From contig OZ234501.1 of assembly GCA_965153455.1 (NCBI GenBank), positions 14,012,001 through 14,076,000 of the forward strand: a stretch of DNA of 64,000 nt, given 5' to 3'. The translations under genes were made by a program, and so were the position numbers. Source of the DNA: Sphagnum compactum (lineage: Eukaryota; Bryophyta; Sphagnopsida; Sphagnales). Of the stretch, positions 1 to 12,870 are shown piece after piece. Positions within the stretch are counted from its first letter, which is position 1; each line of letters starts with the position of its first letter. The notes beneath the pieces are model-generated. The model worked only from the letters and a program-made list of their open reading frames with translations, was not told the DNA's origin and ran no database searches.

Positions 1-1795
1 TCCTTATGTTCTTGGTAAAAAATCATAGAGTGAATGCTAAATTGTATTATGTGAGATGTTTAAATTCTTGTGATATGATGCAAGTCAAAGTAATTGTTCA
101 AGGTAGAGGAGACTTTAAATTATGAAATTGTATTATCCTATGTAGGGGCGAAGGATATTTCCTAGTACTTTGATGGTAACCTATCATACAACTATTGAAA
201 ACAATTACAATAATATTTTCTTTGATTGTAATTTTTAAAACATTACTATCACATACCATGGACTACTTTTAGTTTGGATCCAATTCTATGTTAGTCCACA
301 ACCATGCAAAATGTTATCCTTTTTTTTTGGTGTGTCTATTTTCATTTGAAAAGATTGTAAATTTTATTGTTTTCCCAATATTTGGCATTCATGAAGATTG
401 TGTTCCATTTAAACAAAATAAGGTTATTTAATATCCATGTTTGCAATCTAGACAAAATTAATGGTTCAACCTTTATATTAACGTTCTAAAAATGTTTGAA
501 ATAAAGCTTAAAACTTAATATAAAATTTGAAATTTTGACATTGATGCTAAGCCTTCTATGTAAGGTCAAATTATTGTAATTAGAACACCTACACCATGTT
601 TAAGAAATAGTGTCACAATCACATTATTCTAATGATTTGTTCCTTTTGCATTTAACATTCATCTAGATCATGTTTGTAAAAACAATGTTGCACCCACACT
701 AATCTTATGCTCTTTGACTCTGCATTGAACATTCATGTAAACCATGTTTGCAAAAACAAGGCCACACCAATAATCTTTTGATTATTTTTTATAATGTATT
801 CAACAATTAGCAAAACCATGTTCATAGAGAAAACACGAGACACTCACAATGTTTGAATGAATTTGGATTTTGCATTGAACAATCACTGAAGCATGTCCAC
901 AAAAACAACATTGCATCCATAATGTTTTAATGGTTGTTGACTTTGCATTAAATGTTCATATATGCAATGCCAAACTTACACCAATAGTGGTGAATATGCT
1001 TAGATTTCACAGTGCACTCAAAACACTTTAATTTAGTGTTGATCTAATGCATTCCAAGCATTGATTTGTGTGAGTAGAACTTTGTGACATATAGGTGTAA
1101 AATCTTTCATGGTCTTAAAGAATATGTGTAAGAGCCCTCCCATCTTAACCTCATGATGTACATTTTAAATTTAAATAACATGCACCTTTTGTTTGAACAT
1201 TCTCAAAATGTGTGGTCGGACTTGATTATCATTCAAGGTAGAAAGGCCAATGAGCGAACATTTAAGAGCTAAATCTCTTGAAATTTAGTAACCATGCATT
1301 TTTTGCAATAGGTCTTCAAAGAATTGATTTGCCCCTTCAACCATAACACTAGTAGGTTTTTATAGCACTTGATTATGAGCTCAAATGAGAAAGTTATGAC
1401 CCCCCAAAGTGAGGGGGGTCTTGTTGTTTAAAAAAGTTGGATAAAACACATTAAACTTTTATCTTCATGTATTTTATTACCTATGAACAAACATTTGAAA
1501 CCTTATGTCAAGACACATGTCCTCCTATATATAAACATGAGATTAGTAATTTAATTAAGTGTAAATTATTCTTTTATATTATTGTTCAGATTTTTTAAAA
1601 ATTTGTAATAAGCCCAAATATTTGTAATAGAAGTCCGCATAGTCATGGGGGCATTTAGGGTTAGGGATCTTCTTAATAGTGATTAATACCATAAGATCAA
1701 TGACCCCGATGATGCCACTTGGGATAATCTGTAGTTTTTTCCCTAGATCTGAGAAAAGAACATTACGACATTGCCACCATAGTTCTTTCTAGAGT
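1..1795. other. AT-rich intergenic DNA
   Basis: No supported gene is visible. The stretch is AT-rich with stops in all frames. The only local structure noted is a small perfect hairpin at 1398-1420 (8-bp GACCCCCC stem, 7-nt loop). Confidence 0.6.
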
Positions 1796-1844
1796 CTAAA
1801 CCTCTCCTTGCCTCTCTCTCTCGTCTTTTTCTAAATTTGTATAT

Positions 1845-1965
1845 GTCCAAGTCTAGGAAGCCATCACCTGTGTGTCTAGTTCTATGTGTGTTTAGGTTTA
1901 GGAATCCATCATTTGTGTGTCCAGTTAAATCTGTGTGTGTCCAAGTCTAGGAAACCATCGCCTCT
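1845..1965. repeat. 47-bp tandem repeat, about 2.5 copies
   Basis: Three degenerate copies of a unit starting GTCCAAGTCTAGGAAGCCATC follow each other with a spacing of about 47 bp (first and third copies about 94 bp apart). Short open frames here are by-products of the repeat and match no protein I know. Confidence 0.6.
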
Positions 1966-2034
1966 ACTATGTTCACCTCACCAGGAAAATGACATTTGCC
2001 ATTGCCTATGCTTTCTACACTTCTTTTTTGTGCG

Positions 2035-2225
2035 ATTCTCTAGGAAGATGACGTCAATGTTGCCATCGCTAACGTACGCTCTTTGCATTTTTACTATGTG
2101 CCCCTCTCCAAGAAGATGACATCAACGCCACCGTCACCAACCTACGTTCTTTGTGTCTTTGCTATGTGCGCCTCTCCAAGAAGACGACATCAACACCACC
2201 ATCACCAACATTGCTCAAGTCACCA
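2035..2225. repeat. 68-bp tandem repeat, three copies
   Basis: Three copies of a 68-bp unit carry the core AAGAAGATGACATCAAC, with the matching GAC at 2050, 2118 and 2186. The unit is not a multiple of 3, so successive copies shift frame, which argues against a protein repeat. It lies just upstream of a PPR pseudogene. Confidence 0.7.
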
Positions 2226-2489
2226 GAACAATCGATTTTTTCTTACCCTAAGCCAAAGGAATGAACCAAAAATTTCCTAACTTATTGTGTTTGCATGTTG
2301 TTGCATTCCATCTCGTAATTGATAATGAGAGTTCCTTTTGTCTTGTGTGCATACCTACTTGCCTTTTTCCCAAGGTTTTTATCAAGATTTGGTCTACATA
2401 GTGTGTTATGAACAAAATGTTGGATTAGATTTTCAACCTGGATCTTGAACTATTTTGATATATGTAATAAGAAGGTTTGTAAGCATATT

Positions 2490-2995
2490 GTAACTCTTGT
2501 GTCGATGTTGAGTGCATGAGCCAATGTAGGTGCACTTGAAAAAGGCAATGTACTCATGAGCAGATTATTGAAAGTGGTTCAGATGTCTTTGTGGGAAGTA
2601 GCTTGGTTGACAGATGTGCAAAATGTGGGAACATGGAGGATGCTTGTAAAGTGTTCAACAAGATGCCCTTGAGAAATGTGATCTCTTAGAATTCCATACT
2701 TGTAGGGTTTGCCATGCATTGGAATGCAAACATCCCTTGGCTCTATAGTTTCTTAGTAGATCTATTTGATGTTGTTTGTTTTTTGTTAACTTGTAGCAAT
2801 GCATGTTTGGTGGAAGAAGGCATGCACTATTATGGTGCCATGAGCTCAATTTACACAACTTCTACAGAGTTAGAACATTACACCTTCGTGGTTGACCTTA
2901 TTGGCTGTGTTGGCCACCTATAGGAAATAGAAAATATGATCAAGTTAATGCCCTAACCAAATGCAATTGTGTGGAGGGCCATCATCAATCAATAC
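2490..2995 (+). pseudogene. PPR (pentatricopeptide repeat) protein remnant
   Basis: Translation in shifting frames gives recognisable PLS-class PPR segments: a part resembling VGALEKG then, after a frameshift near 2548, [37 protein letters not shown] and RNVIS. Further on come LVEEGMHYYGAMSS, LEHYTFVVDLIG and PNAIVWRAI. In-frame stops interrupt it (for example TAG after RNVIS and after GHL, TAA after KLMP), and parts of the usual repeat array are missing. PPR proteins of this type normally act in RNA editing or processing in plastids and mitochondria. This copy cannot encode a complete protein. The wording of the repeats is like the large PPR families of ferns and lycophytes, an inference from memory. 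Confidence 0.8.
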
Positions 2996-3000
2996 CATTG

Positions 3001-3984
3001 CTGATGTAGGGTTTGATGCTAAACTAATGGATAATGGTCAAAGGGACAATATTTCCTTTGTGGTGACGGGTATGGACATTGATGAGGACAATAAGAATGT
3101 TGAAGCAATACTTTGGGCATTAATGACACTAGTCTAGTTTATTATTGGTTGGTAATTTTACGTTGGGGCTTATTGCTCATTGCATTAGGGTTCTACTAAC
3201 AGATGCCAACAAATTTGTTTTCTATGAATTAAAACATGTGGACCTTTTGGTACCATGCTCCTTAATGCAATATGCAAATCATCTTCTAGAACCCTATATG
3301 TTTGATGACTGAATTCATAGCCTTAAAACCTACTGGATAATGGGCTAAGCTTACCATGCCTAATTTCAAAGATACATTACTTATTTCCATATGTATCAAT
3401 ATGATTACTTCCATTGCGTGTGATCAATTTAACAACTCAACAAGTCTTTACTTCACTCTATCTCTACCTTACCCCCTTATCTTTACCATACCCCATGTAT
3501 CTCCCTTACTCCCTAACTTATGTGTCTCTTCCTTTTGTTCTTTAGATCTCTCCTTTCTGACTAGCCATTAAAACCCACCACAAACCCTCTTTCATTTACA
3601 ATACTTGAGTGGAAGGTTGCAATTTTGTTGGTACATGCCCAACAAGTTGTATATTTTCCTTTTTTTGATGTTTAACATTTTTTGTCATGCAAAGGTGATT
3701 CCTAAACCAAACCCCATGTAGCTTAAATGATGAGTTCGATACCTTGCTCTGAAATAATTGTGAAATCTTTCACTAGTAACCCTAATAGAAATAACAGACC
3801 ATGCTTCATTAAACTTAACTCTATCTTCTTTCTTATTTCTCCTTTAAGTTGTTCGTTTAACCTTGGTGAGCTATGTACCTTCAGGTCTTCTAGACCTTTT
3901 CTCTTCCCTTTTGTTAGCTTTTTGTTCCCTCAATTTATCTGTAATTTCTTTGTCCACAACCTTCTATTTTAGAATAACCAAATA
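3001..3984. other. Intergenic DNA without recognised features
   Basis: AT-rich sequence between the PPR remnant and the transposase remnant. Short open frames are present on the + strand but have no recognisable motif. Confidence 0.5.
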
Positions 3985-5550
3985 TTAGTTTGATGTTACC
4001 ACATGTGAATTGGAATAATCCACTAATGATTTGTTGCCTTGTCTTCTTTTGGTTGGTAATGCAAGTAATGACAGTAGGTGAACTAATCCAACTTCTTTAC
4101 TCTTATTTGAACTAATTAGGTCTTCTAATTTTGGAGTAACATCTTCCAAGTCCGCCACCAATTGATCTTTTTCATGGTTGTTTGCTGTTGTGCCAAGATT
4201 ACTTGGCAATTCGACATAGTAACGTGGCATGGGTGAAGGGGGGCAATCAAAAATAGTTGCAAGTTTTGGTTGAAAGGTCCTTACAATGTTCAACAATTTT
4301 GTGGTAACTTTAGCCACACTATTGTTAAACTCATTTATTGCATTTGAATGGTATGAAAGTTCATGCTCCTCCTCTTATGTTACAATGAATACATCATTTG
4401 GACCAAAATTTCCAACCATGGTTACATGATTTAATGGCCAGATTCCAAAAACCTTAAACCTTGAATTTATGTTCTCATTTTTCAAGGATTGTTGCAAGGC
4501 CTTGTCCACCCATGCTGCTAATGTAGTTTTGTCTAGTTCAAGATAATTATTTTTTGCCATGGTAGAATCTTTTTTAGAAATTTTTTTTGCTTTGAGTGGT
4601 TTAAAGCAAGTGACATCCAATGGTTGCAACGCATGTGAAATATGAGCAGGTAAGATGACCATGTTTAGCCCAACTTATGTTGCTTGTTCTAGTGTTTGTA
4701 TTATAACATGAAAACCATGCCCGTCCAAACTCAAAAGATGTGGATTCTTTTTAAAAAAACCCCCGGAATAGATTGTAGAAAAAAAGCCAACCATTGTTTG
4801 AAAAGGTAAGTTGTCATACAAACATTTTTCTGCATTGCCATGCATGTTCTTAGTCTACAATATCAAATGTAGTCTTATCACATCCTTGAACCTTTGAAAA
4901 TGTAAAATGTAGGCAATGTTGCCCCTGCAACATTAACAACACAATTCATAATCAACCATTTTCGAGATTTAGGGATGGTCCTATAAACATCTCATGAGCT
5001 TTGTTTGGCTAAAACCCTAGCACCAAATTGACACCCTGCCTGAATTCCTATCTTGTCTAAATTCCAAATGTGATTTAATGCAAATTTGTGTTGTGTGTAT
5101 AGGTTTTCCAAGTTGGAATAGAAGGTATGGCATGCTTCCCTAGTAAGTCCTTTTGCCTTAGAAACCTCCAATCCTTTTGCAAGTCGAATATTGACCTTTG
5201 GATGATGATTTTTAAATTAGTACCACCATCTTGCTCTTAGAACACCATTTCAATATGGGGTAGGTCTGGTTTGTGTGGCTTTAGCAACCTTTAGCTTTAG
5301 TTGTTACAGGGTGATAAATAGTCCAACAGTCTGCATGTTCAAAACCCACGTGACAATTTGCTACATCCTTTTGTTCTATTAATACACCTTTGGGTCCTGT
5401 TTTCTTACTTCTGGTTCTACCATTGAAATGATTTGAAAGTGAAGTAAGTGGAATGTTCCAATACTTGGCTGCTTTTTGCAAAGAAGTATGTGTCCCCTCT
5501 CTAGTGCATCCATGGCATCTTCTAGATGCTGATCTGTCCATTTGGTTCAC
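3985..5550 (-). pseudogene. Degenerate pogo-like (Tc1/mariner superfamily) DDE transposase
   Basis: Reading the minus strand from 5550 down: a psq-type helix-turn-helix (about 5300-5520, SLQKAAKYWNIPLTSL and GRTRSKKTGPKG), then about 5040-5140 with YSNLENLYTQHKF and IWNLDKIGIQAG, holding the first catalytic Asp of a WN-D-x-x-G block. Next are NCVVNVAGATLPTFYIFKG (about 4890-4980), LLSLDGHGFHVI (about 4700-4745) with the second Asp, and LPAHISHALQPLDV followed by FKPLKAK (about 4590-4655). The order HTH, DDE block, LP-H-SH-LQPLD is that of pogo/Tigger/jerky transposases. TGA and TAA codons and frame changes break it, so it is dead. The region 3985-4317 continues as an open C-terminal part of uncertain origin. 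I could not identify the terminal inverted repeats. Confidence 0.85.
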
Positions 5551-8500
5551 ATAATTACATTAGGCACTTAATTACATTAGGCACTCTATTAATTTTGGCT
5601 AACCTTTGTATTTTTGCTATGGGAGGATGGCATTGTTGTTGTGTTGGTGTTTGAACTAATAGGTTGTGGATGTTGATTTTCTTGTTTTGCACAAGTGGTA
5701 TTTGAAATGCCACTTCGTCGTTTTCATGGCACATTCAAATGTGTTGGAGTGCAATTTGTTAGTGGTGCACCCCTAGCATGTTGTGATGATCATTGCATGG
5801 CCCAACTGTGCATTGGTGCACAGATGTTAACCCTATTCCTCCTAGTCTTAATCTCCAAGCATTCGGGGATGTCCATTAAGGTCCTACTAGAGGTATATTT
5901 GTGCTTCTTGTATGAAGACCAAGATCCGGATAATGTTCAAGTGCATAGGTTTCTAGTTCTTCACTTGAAACAACAAGTTCATAAAATTTAACAAAGTTGG
6001 CCCAATCTAATGTGATGTTAGTTGTGGATGTGCAAGCAGTCAAAATGTATTTTAAGGTGTGACGTGAAGGAAGAGAAGGAAATCTACAACTAGTGTTACT
6101 ACTAGAATGGGATGGTTGCTTTAGGAATGTTGATTGTTGAAGCCAACGATAGTTCCGGGTGTTTGAATACTTGATATTGTATTTTTGTACTAGCTTTGGT
6201 ATACCACTTAGATCTACCTTTTTTTACAGTAATTTTATTCCTTTCAAACTCTTCTACTTCCTCCTTGACTACAAATGCAATAGGAACTCTTTCTACTTTC
6301 TCCCTAATCTCAAATGTAGTAAGGACTTCTTTCTTCACATCCTTTGCATTAAGGTGGACTTCTAATGCCTTCTTGCTCTTAGTTGTAACTAAATTGTTGT
6401 CTTAGTTGTAACTAAATTGTTGTTTAATCCTTTATTGATCCTAAACTATAATCTTTCTGGAAAATGTTGAAACTCTTGCATCGAACTTTCACTTTGATGT
6501 GACATGCCTAGTCTAAAATTACAAGGTTTTACAAAATAGGATTGTAATGCAAAGCTATGTGATATTTGCCCTTACCTTGTTGCTTCATGACTTTTGGTGG
6601 GAAAATCCTTAATGGATTTACTTGGTTCTTGATCCAATGGTATCCAACACTATCCTCATTGTTTTAATGGAGTTGTTTCTTATGTGTGATCTATTCTAGC
6701 ACATGCTAGTTTTTTATTTGTATATCACAAACTTACTAGGCTTCATAGGTTTGTACAAATTTTGTGTGAAATCCGGTTTTCATAGGTTCATACAAAGATT
6801 GCACAAATTTTGTGCTATGGTTAATACAAATGATATTTTTACATATTCAATATCCTAAATATGCATAATGATACATTGTTTTTGTATGACATATGTGAAT
6901 TTTCATATTTAATACACAAAAATTGCATAATTTTATCCAAAATTACATCACAATAATTGCACGAATTTAGTTAAAATGTAAATCGTACATACTTCACATG
7001 AAAACATCACAAGTAAAAAAGACATATAATTTATATAAAAGTAATATGTATATTTGCATGCCATTTTTACATTTAGAAACCCACGAATTTTGCATAAACA
7101 TATTCTTTTATGATTTTCACACGGATTTTATTGAAGTTTTGTGATATTGTAAGTTTGGGATGTACGTTATGTCTTTTGTTTTCTGTTCACCCAAAAAGAC
7201 ATTCCCAAAGACTTGGGTTTTTTTTGGTGCATGAAGTTTTAAATTAAAAATCAAATCATTGTTTATTAATGTTACCTTGGACCTCTATTATCGAACCAAA
7301 AATTGCACAAAAGTGAAAAAAAATATGTGCTCCAAAATGCTCCTTGTTTTAAGTTGAGCATCTTAACTTTTATTCCCAAACATTAAATATCCACAAGTGT
7401 TTTGTATTTTATAAATTTTAGAACACAAGATTTTTGGTCGAACATTCGGTCATGAGTGTTCATTTGAACAATAATCAACATAAGCAAAAACTAACAGTAG
7501 TGTTGGAAGCCATTAAACAAGTGTTCGCTCACCAACTTCCAATTGATGATGGGGCATTCTACCCTAATCTTAAGACCCTTCTTTTTTTGGTTTTGGAATG
7601 CCCCCACCCTAGGGCTTTACCTTACACATAAGATGTTTAGAAGTCTTTAGCTTTTTGTTGAGGAAGTACTATAATTGGCTAATCAAATGCAAATAGTTTC
7701 ATAGAACCATGATCGAATGCAAATTTAAAAAAAATTAAAATCATGATGAAGCTTGTAATGTCTTCGATACATTCTCACAATGTCAAGGAAAGGTATTGGC
7801 CCAAGCTGAAATCACAATTTTCATGTTGCCGGGGAGAAGGTTTTACAAAGAGGAGGGCACAATCTTTTTCTTTTGGGTTGGGAGGAGGATAGGTTTTTTT
7901 GTTTTTTTAAAAAAATTGCCTAATATGTTCTCATCAAGTTCCCAAGGGGTTCTCATCAAGTTCCTAATAACACCACACTTTTATCCCATATGCTTTGGCC
8001 AAAGTTGAAGTTTCATATATATAAACTATAGAGGTGGACCAAAGGGAAGCTTGTTGTGCTTCTATTTTGGGGAGTGCCCAATGTTTCAAAAAATTAATGA
8101 TGGACTAATCAAAATAAGCCACATGATGAAAGTCTTGGGATGGATTGCTTTCATCACAAGACTTTCATCATGTGGATTATGTGGATGGATGAGTTTCATT
8201 GCTGGGATTCACACAATAATTTTTTTGAGATTGAACATGCAAGAAATTTGGGAGGCATGGATTTTAAACTTAGAGTTTTTCATAGAGTACTCTAAACTAG
8301 GGTACTGGACTCCAGTTTTGCCTAGACTGGGGATGAAATCAAAAAGTTAGGATGAAAATAGTACATAGGAAAAAAAAGAGGGGACCAAGAATTTCCTCAA
8401 AAGAATTTCACCCCTAGTTTTACATTTGCCTTACCTGCACTTTCACTACTACTCATATTCTTTCATTAAACCAAGTAGGTACTATCAGAATAAAAATCTT

Positions 8501-8980
8501 GCAATTCTTGTGAACTGATTCTCAGCTTCATTAACTGGTACCCAATACTCAAATTGGGGATAAAACAAGGATTATAGGGTCAAATTAGGGCTCAAATGCA
8601 GGTTGAGTTAAAGAGGAGAATTCAGTTATAGAAAGAATGTTAAGACAATGGACAAAGGCAACAACTGAAAAAGACACACTAAAGAACTGCTGATTGAAAA
8701 TCTTTAAAAATTAACAAAGGGTGTGTCACAATGTGGCCTTGCCATTTACATTTGAAAGTGCAATTTTTTTAAGGCAAAAGAAAAGAATTATGGAAAACTC
8801 ACATATATTTCACTATGCAAAAATATAATAATCTTCAAAAATTTCCTCTAAAAGAAACCAAACTCCTTCAAGATATTACAACTCTATAACTAACGCCAAG
8901 TTTCCACACAAAGCCAAAATATATCATCTTTCAAAAATCATCATACAAAAATAGACCTTCTACCTAGGGGCTACCAAAAT
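5551..8980. other. Intergenic DNA without recognised features
   Basis: About 3.4 kb of AT-rich sequence. A few short open frames occur on both strands (for example around 5700-5990 and 8050-8350), but none shows a motif, splice pattern or composition that supports a gene. Confidence 0.5.
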
Positions 8981-8989
8981 CCATTAAAG

Positions 8990-9040
8990 CTATTTGATAC
9001 TCTATAATGAATGTGAACACAATATCCTTTGCCTTGGTAG
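8990..9040 (+). repeat. Dispersed repeat, copy 1 (partner at 17610-17665)
   Basis: The phrase TACTCTATAATGAATGTGAA with CACAATATCCTTTGCC closely matches 17630-17665 in the same orientation, and the upstream CCAAAATCC-TTAAAGCTA also aligns. A short shared block in otherwise unlike surroundings points to a dispersed element; its full limits are not resolved. Confidence 0.6.
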
Positions 9041-9835
9041 TAGGCAAGGCCAACAAATGCTTCGAGAAAGTTCTATTTACACAAGTCTTGTGAACTTTAG
9101 AAACAAATAATGCAAACAAAATGCTCATGCACACTTACTTGCCTACAATCTTCACCAAAAGATCAATCAATGATCCACCCAAGTTCCAACCCAATTTGTG
9201 GGAGCAAGCTCTTAAACTATAGCATCTCCTTTGAGGGTTGGAGTTGCACTTGTGCAACATGGATGTTGGCCATTGTTGCAACTTTTATGAAAATACAAAC
9301 ATGAAATCTTCCCAAACTTCAAAATTCACACATTACTTCCCAAACCAAGTAGACACTAATGCCCACTTTAGATGGGGTCTAGGGTCCAAATTTGTAGGAA
9401 CCAAATTTGGACTCCTTTGAAGCAAATTGAATCCATTGAGTTGCACCTTGCCTTGGACCCTAGCTTGCATTTTGGATCTTCAAATCATGAGCTCTCCTAA
9501 TTCCCACCCCTCAACCCAAGTTCCAAACCAATTGATTTTCCCTTCAAAATGGTGCTATGTAGATTGAGCCTCGATTCGTCACTTTTTGGTCTTGGACCCT
9601 CATCTAATAAAAGCCACGGGTCCAATTTACGGCTCTCATCCAATAGGATTGCTCTATTTCCTTCGACCTTGGACCTTTGGATCCTTATCTAAAGTGGACA
9701 TAATGTTACATGAATGGGTTGTAAGATCCTTCAAGTTTTCTTTTTTCTCGACCTTGTACAACGGAGTGTGGGTTCCGTAAAAGTTCTTGCAAAAGAAAAA
9801 AAAGGTTCCTCCATCGAGTGAGGGAACTACTTTAC

Positions 9836-10200
9836 CCTACTTTAACCCTAGGGTCAGCTCCATCATTAAATAATCTTTTAAAATAGTGAAACAAATTTTC
9901 ATGAAAATATGAAGTCAAGGTGTTGAAAACTACCTTAACCTAAGGTCAATTTTGTCATTAAATAACCCTCAAAATAGTGAAATGAAAATTTGTGAAAATA
10001 TGAAGTTGACATGTTGAAAATCCTCATAATTATTATCATAGGCTACATTTTGAATAATTCCAATACTCATATCACAATATTATAGTAGGTAATGGAAAAA
10101 GATGTAATTTCAAAATTTAAAAAAATCATTTTTTGAAAAAAATATTTTCATTTTGTCAATGTGGAAACCAATCCTAGGCTACGGTATCATAATTATTGCA
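9836..10200 (+). repeat. Dispersed repeat, copy A (inverted partner at 45405-45690)
   Basis: Shares several blocks with the reverse complement of 45405-45690: a TTGAAAATCCTCATAATTAT block, an ATCATAGGCTACA block and a CAATGTGGAAACCAATCCTAG block, in the same order. Inside this copy the left half is itself duplicated with a 91-bp offset (ATAGTGAAA at about 9883 and 9974). No coding capacity is seen, which suggests a non-autonomous element. Confidence 0.75.
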
Positions 10201-12229
10201 GGCTACAATCTGAATAATTTCACACCTCATTCGAGAATATCATAGAAGATTGTTAGGCTCGTCATAGCCCCACCACACCCCCCTCTCCCCCAAAAACCCT
10301 TTCTTAAAAATTTGGCAAATTTTTTTTTTAATTTTTAATTTTCCCAAAAACAGGGAATTTGTGACAAAATATATTCCTTTGTAGTTTTTGAGGTAGAAAT
10401 TTTGCCTCTTAAGGTGCTAGCATATATGGTCAATGGCCACCTTGAGTGCAATTCAAAACCAAGCCTATAATTCCTTATTTATCTTTGTATCAATAATGTT
10501 GTTTTAGGCATCATAATATTGCACCTCTTGTTGTCCCTCTAAGAGGCTTTAGGTCAACATAGCCATGCATGTTAATTGTTATTACTCTTTGTTTGCCCTA
10601 GTGATTGTGTTTTTAGCAAATTCTCACAAAATTTCAATTTAGAAAATTTGATTTTTGACACATACAAAAAAGATTTCTTGTGCAAAAAACAATTGACGCA
10701 AATTTTTGCTAGATTTTGAGAGGATTTTTTTTCCTCCAAATTATCGGATTTTTATAATATGATTTAGTAGGTACCCAAGAAGGTAAAAAGATTTTTTATT
10801 TTTTATTTTTTTCACTTTCATATTTGGCTTATAACCAAATTTAGCTAAATTTTCTTCTTGTTATCCAACATTTTGGTTACAACACAAAATTGAGAAAACC
10901 AAAAAAGAATTTTTTTTTTCCCCCCACCCCATTAATTTCCACCCTATTGAGAGTATTTAGCTTGAATGTGGTGAGGAAATTGAAATGTCAAGTCCAAACT
11001 ATGGACTTGAATTTTCGTTGTCTTGATTGTGTGATACAAAAACCTTGAGCGAAATGGGCTCAAGAATGCAAATGGGGTTTGTTTGTTTGTTTGTTTGTTT
11101 TTTTTTTTTTTTGGGGATCAACCAGGATTCCAATTCTTCAACACATAAATGATAAACATGTAGATCATGAGTATAATTTCCCATTTTCCAAAGGTTTTGA
11201 AGTAACTATCAATCAACCCACCTGGCCAAACACAAAGGTTGATCATTTAGATTCATATGAAATTTTTTAGTTTTCTAAGCCATGGTTTGATTTGAAACAA
11301 ATTTAGACCCATCTATTTTTTTGAACAAGCCCAATAGGTCAAAAAAAATTCATTCAAAAATAATGAAAAACATAATTTTAGCACAAAATTTTTAATGGGA
11401 TTGACATGTGAAAAATTGCATACATAATCTCTTTAAAGAAATTTGGGATTTGATTTTATTTTTTAAAAAATTGTTGCATGTTTGCACATTTAGATATCAA
11501 GAGAAAAGCCCACCTTGAATAGCCCTATATCCTGGAAACCTTCGCACCATGAAGTCATGGAATTTACTACATGGTATAAACCGTGGTTGAGGGCTGCCAG
11601 TGCTATTTGTACTATGAGACAAAGTTGAGCTTGGACTTGAGCTTTGGTGTGTTCGACTCAAGCTTTTACTATGTCCACCATGACGACTCTTTTGTCTTTG
11701 TCTCCTTCGGCGTCTAGAAGAAGTCATGGCACATGAACCTTTGAGTACTTTTACACCCCACCCACCTTGATGTTTTTCTATTCACCTTCAAACAATAGTG
11801 TCTTTTGCCTTGTGAAAAAAGCTAAAGCTTCGCTTGGTTTGCACATAGTGAGCATGTCCTCTTCAAATTTGAATTAGTTTTTGCTTTATTTGAATAGAGG
11901 AGCAAAGAGTGAGTGAGAGAGTGAGGAGATGGAGAATATAGATGCAATTTGCATGCATGTTTTTTTTCTAAACTCTCAAAGTCTTTCAAGGAATAGTTTT
12001 CTTGGGTGAATGAATGGGAGAAACCTTTGAAAGGTGAAAGGGCATTTGCCCTTTTAGGGTTAGATGCAACACCCTTTCACATAAGACCATGTCTTGAAGT
12101 TGTCTTTTCCATTCCAAGTAACATTGGCTTCTCCAATTGATGTTCAATCCACAATGATGTCTCTACTACTCAACAAATTCTTACAAGGAACAACCCAAAC
12201 TCTATACAAACATTATAGCAATTTTTGAG
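10201..12229. other. Intergenic DNA, no supported gene
   Basis: AT-rich sequence with a (GTTT)n run followed by a T run at about 11077-11112. A 76-codon minus-strand frame at 11497-11727 begins with ATG and is rich in Arg and Ser, but matches no family I recognise. It lies downstream of the copia remnant and could be a leftover of it. Confidence 0.45.
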
Positions 12230-12870
12230 ATATATGCTATTGCAAATTGGTGTTTAATCCCTTTTTTTGCAATGTTATATAGATGCCTTTAAAGTAAACT
12301 TTCCTCCAATGTCACTACAAGGAATTATTTAATTATTTTGAAATGTTCTCCACCAAAGGGTTGAACTTCTTGGACTTTGATAAAGCTTTGATCTTACTCT
12401 TGATGAAGTAGGTCCAAATAAACTCTATCTTGTCGTCTGTAAAAATCTCGAACCTTGAACAATAGTTGTGGTAACTAAGGAAATGTCTTATGTTATACAT
12501 GGCACAAATAGAACTTCTTTTTTTTCGAGACTTTTAATTATACACTCTTCCACACTCTTGTGAAGAATGATACTCCCTTTCCTTTGCCTACTACTTCTTG
12601 AGTGGAATTGTCACTCATGCAAATGATCCTTTTGGGTATGCTTTAATAATTGATGAAGAGCTTTTGTTTCAAAAAATGTATGTTGACAAGTTCCAAAGTC
12701 AATGTATCATGTTTCATTAGTTTTAGACATTTCAAGTTGCAACTTCTTGTTTAAAACATGAGTTATTTATTTATTTTGATATTTTTTTTTTCTCGGCAAC
12801 TTTTTGCTTGTAGTCTCTTTTGTAATGTCCAAAACTTTTTGTAGTAATTGTAATAAAATGTTAACAATTT
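12230..12870 (-). pseudogene. Ty1/copia retrotransposon remnant (gag knuckle, protease region, integrase)
   Basis: On the minus strand, about 12790-12860 reads FGHYKRDYKQKVAEKK, the end of a CCHC gag zinc knuckle in which a Cys is now Tyr. About 12480-12720 holds DNSTQEVVGKGKG and EVLFVPCIT, like the segment after the protease active site (..DNST..V.GKG.. VLFVP). About 12360-12450 reads FEIFTDDKIEFIWTYFIKSK then SKKFNPLVENISK, and after a frameshift CSDIGGKFTLKA, which is the copia integrase DD-W-YF and SDNGGEFTS region. Frameshifts and stops (TAA, TAG, TGA) occur throughout. The order gag, protease, integrase without intervening RT is the Ty1/copia arrangement. LTRs were not found. Confidence 0.8.

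Noticed and set aside
1398-1420. GACCCCCC hairpin resembling a terminator
   Set aside because: Bacterial-type terminators do not apply in plant nuclear DNA; a single 8-bp stem is weak evidence for anything.
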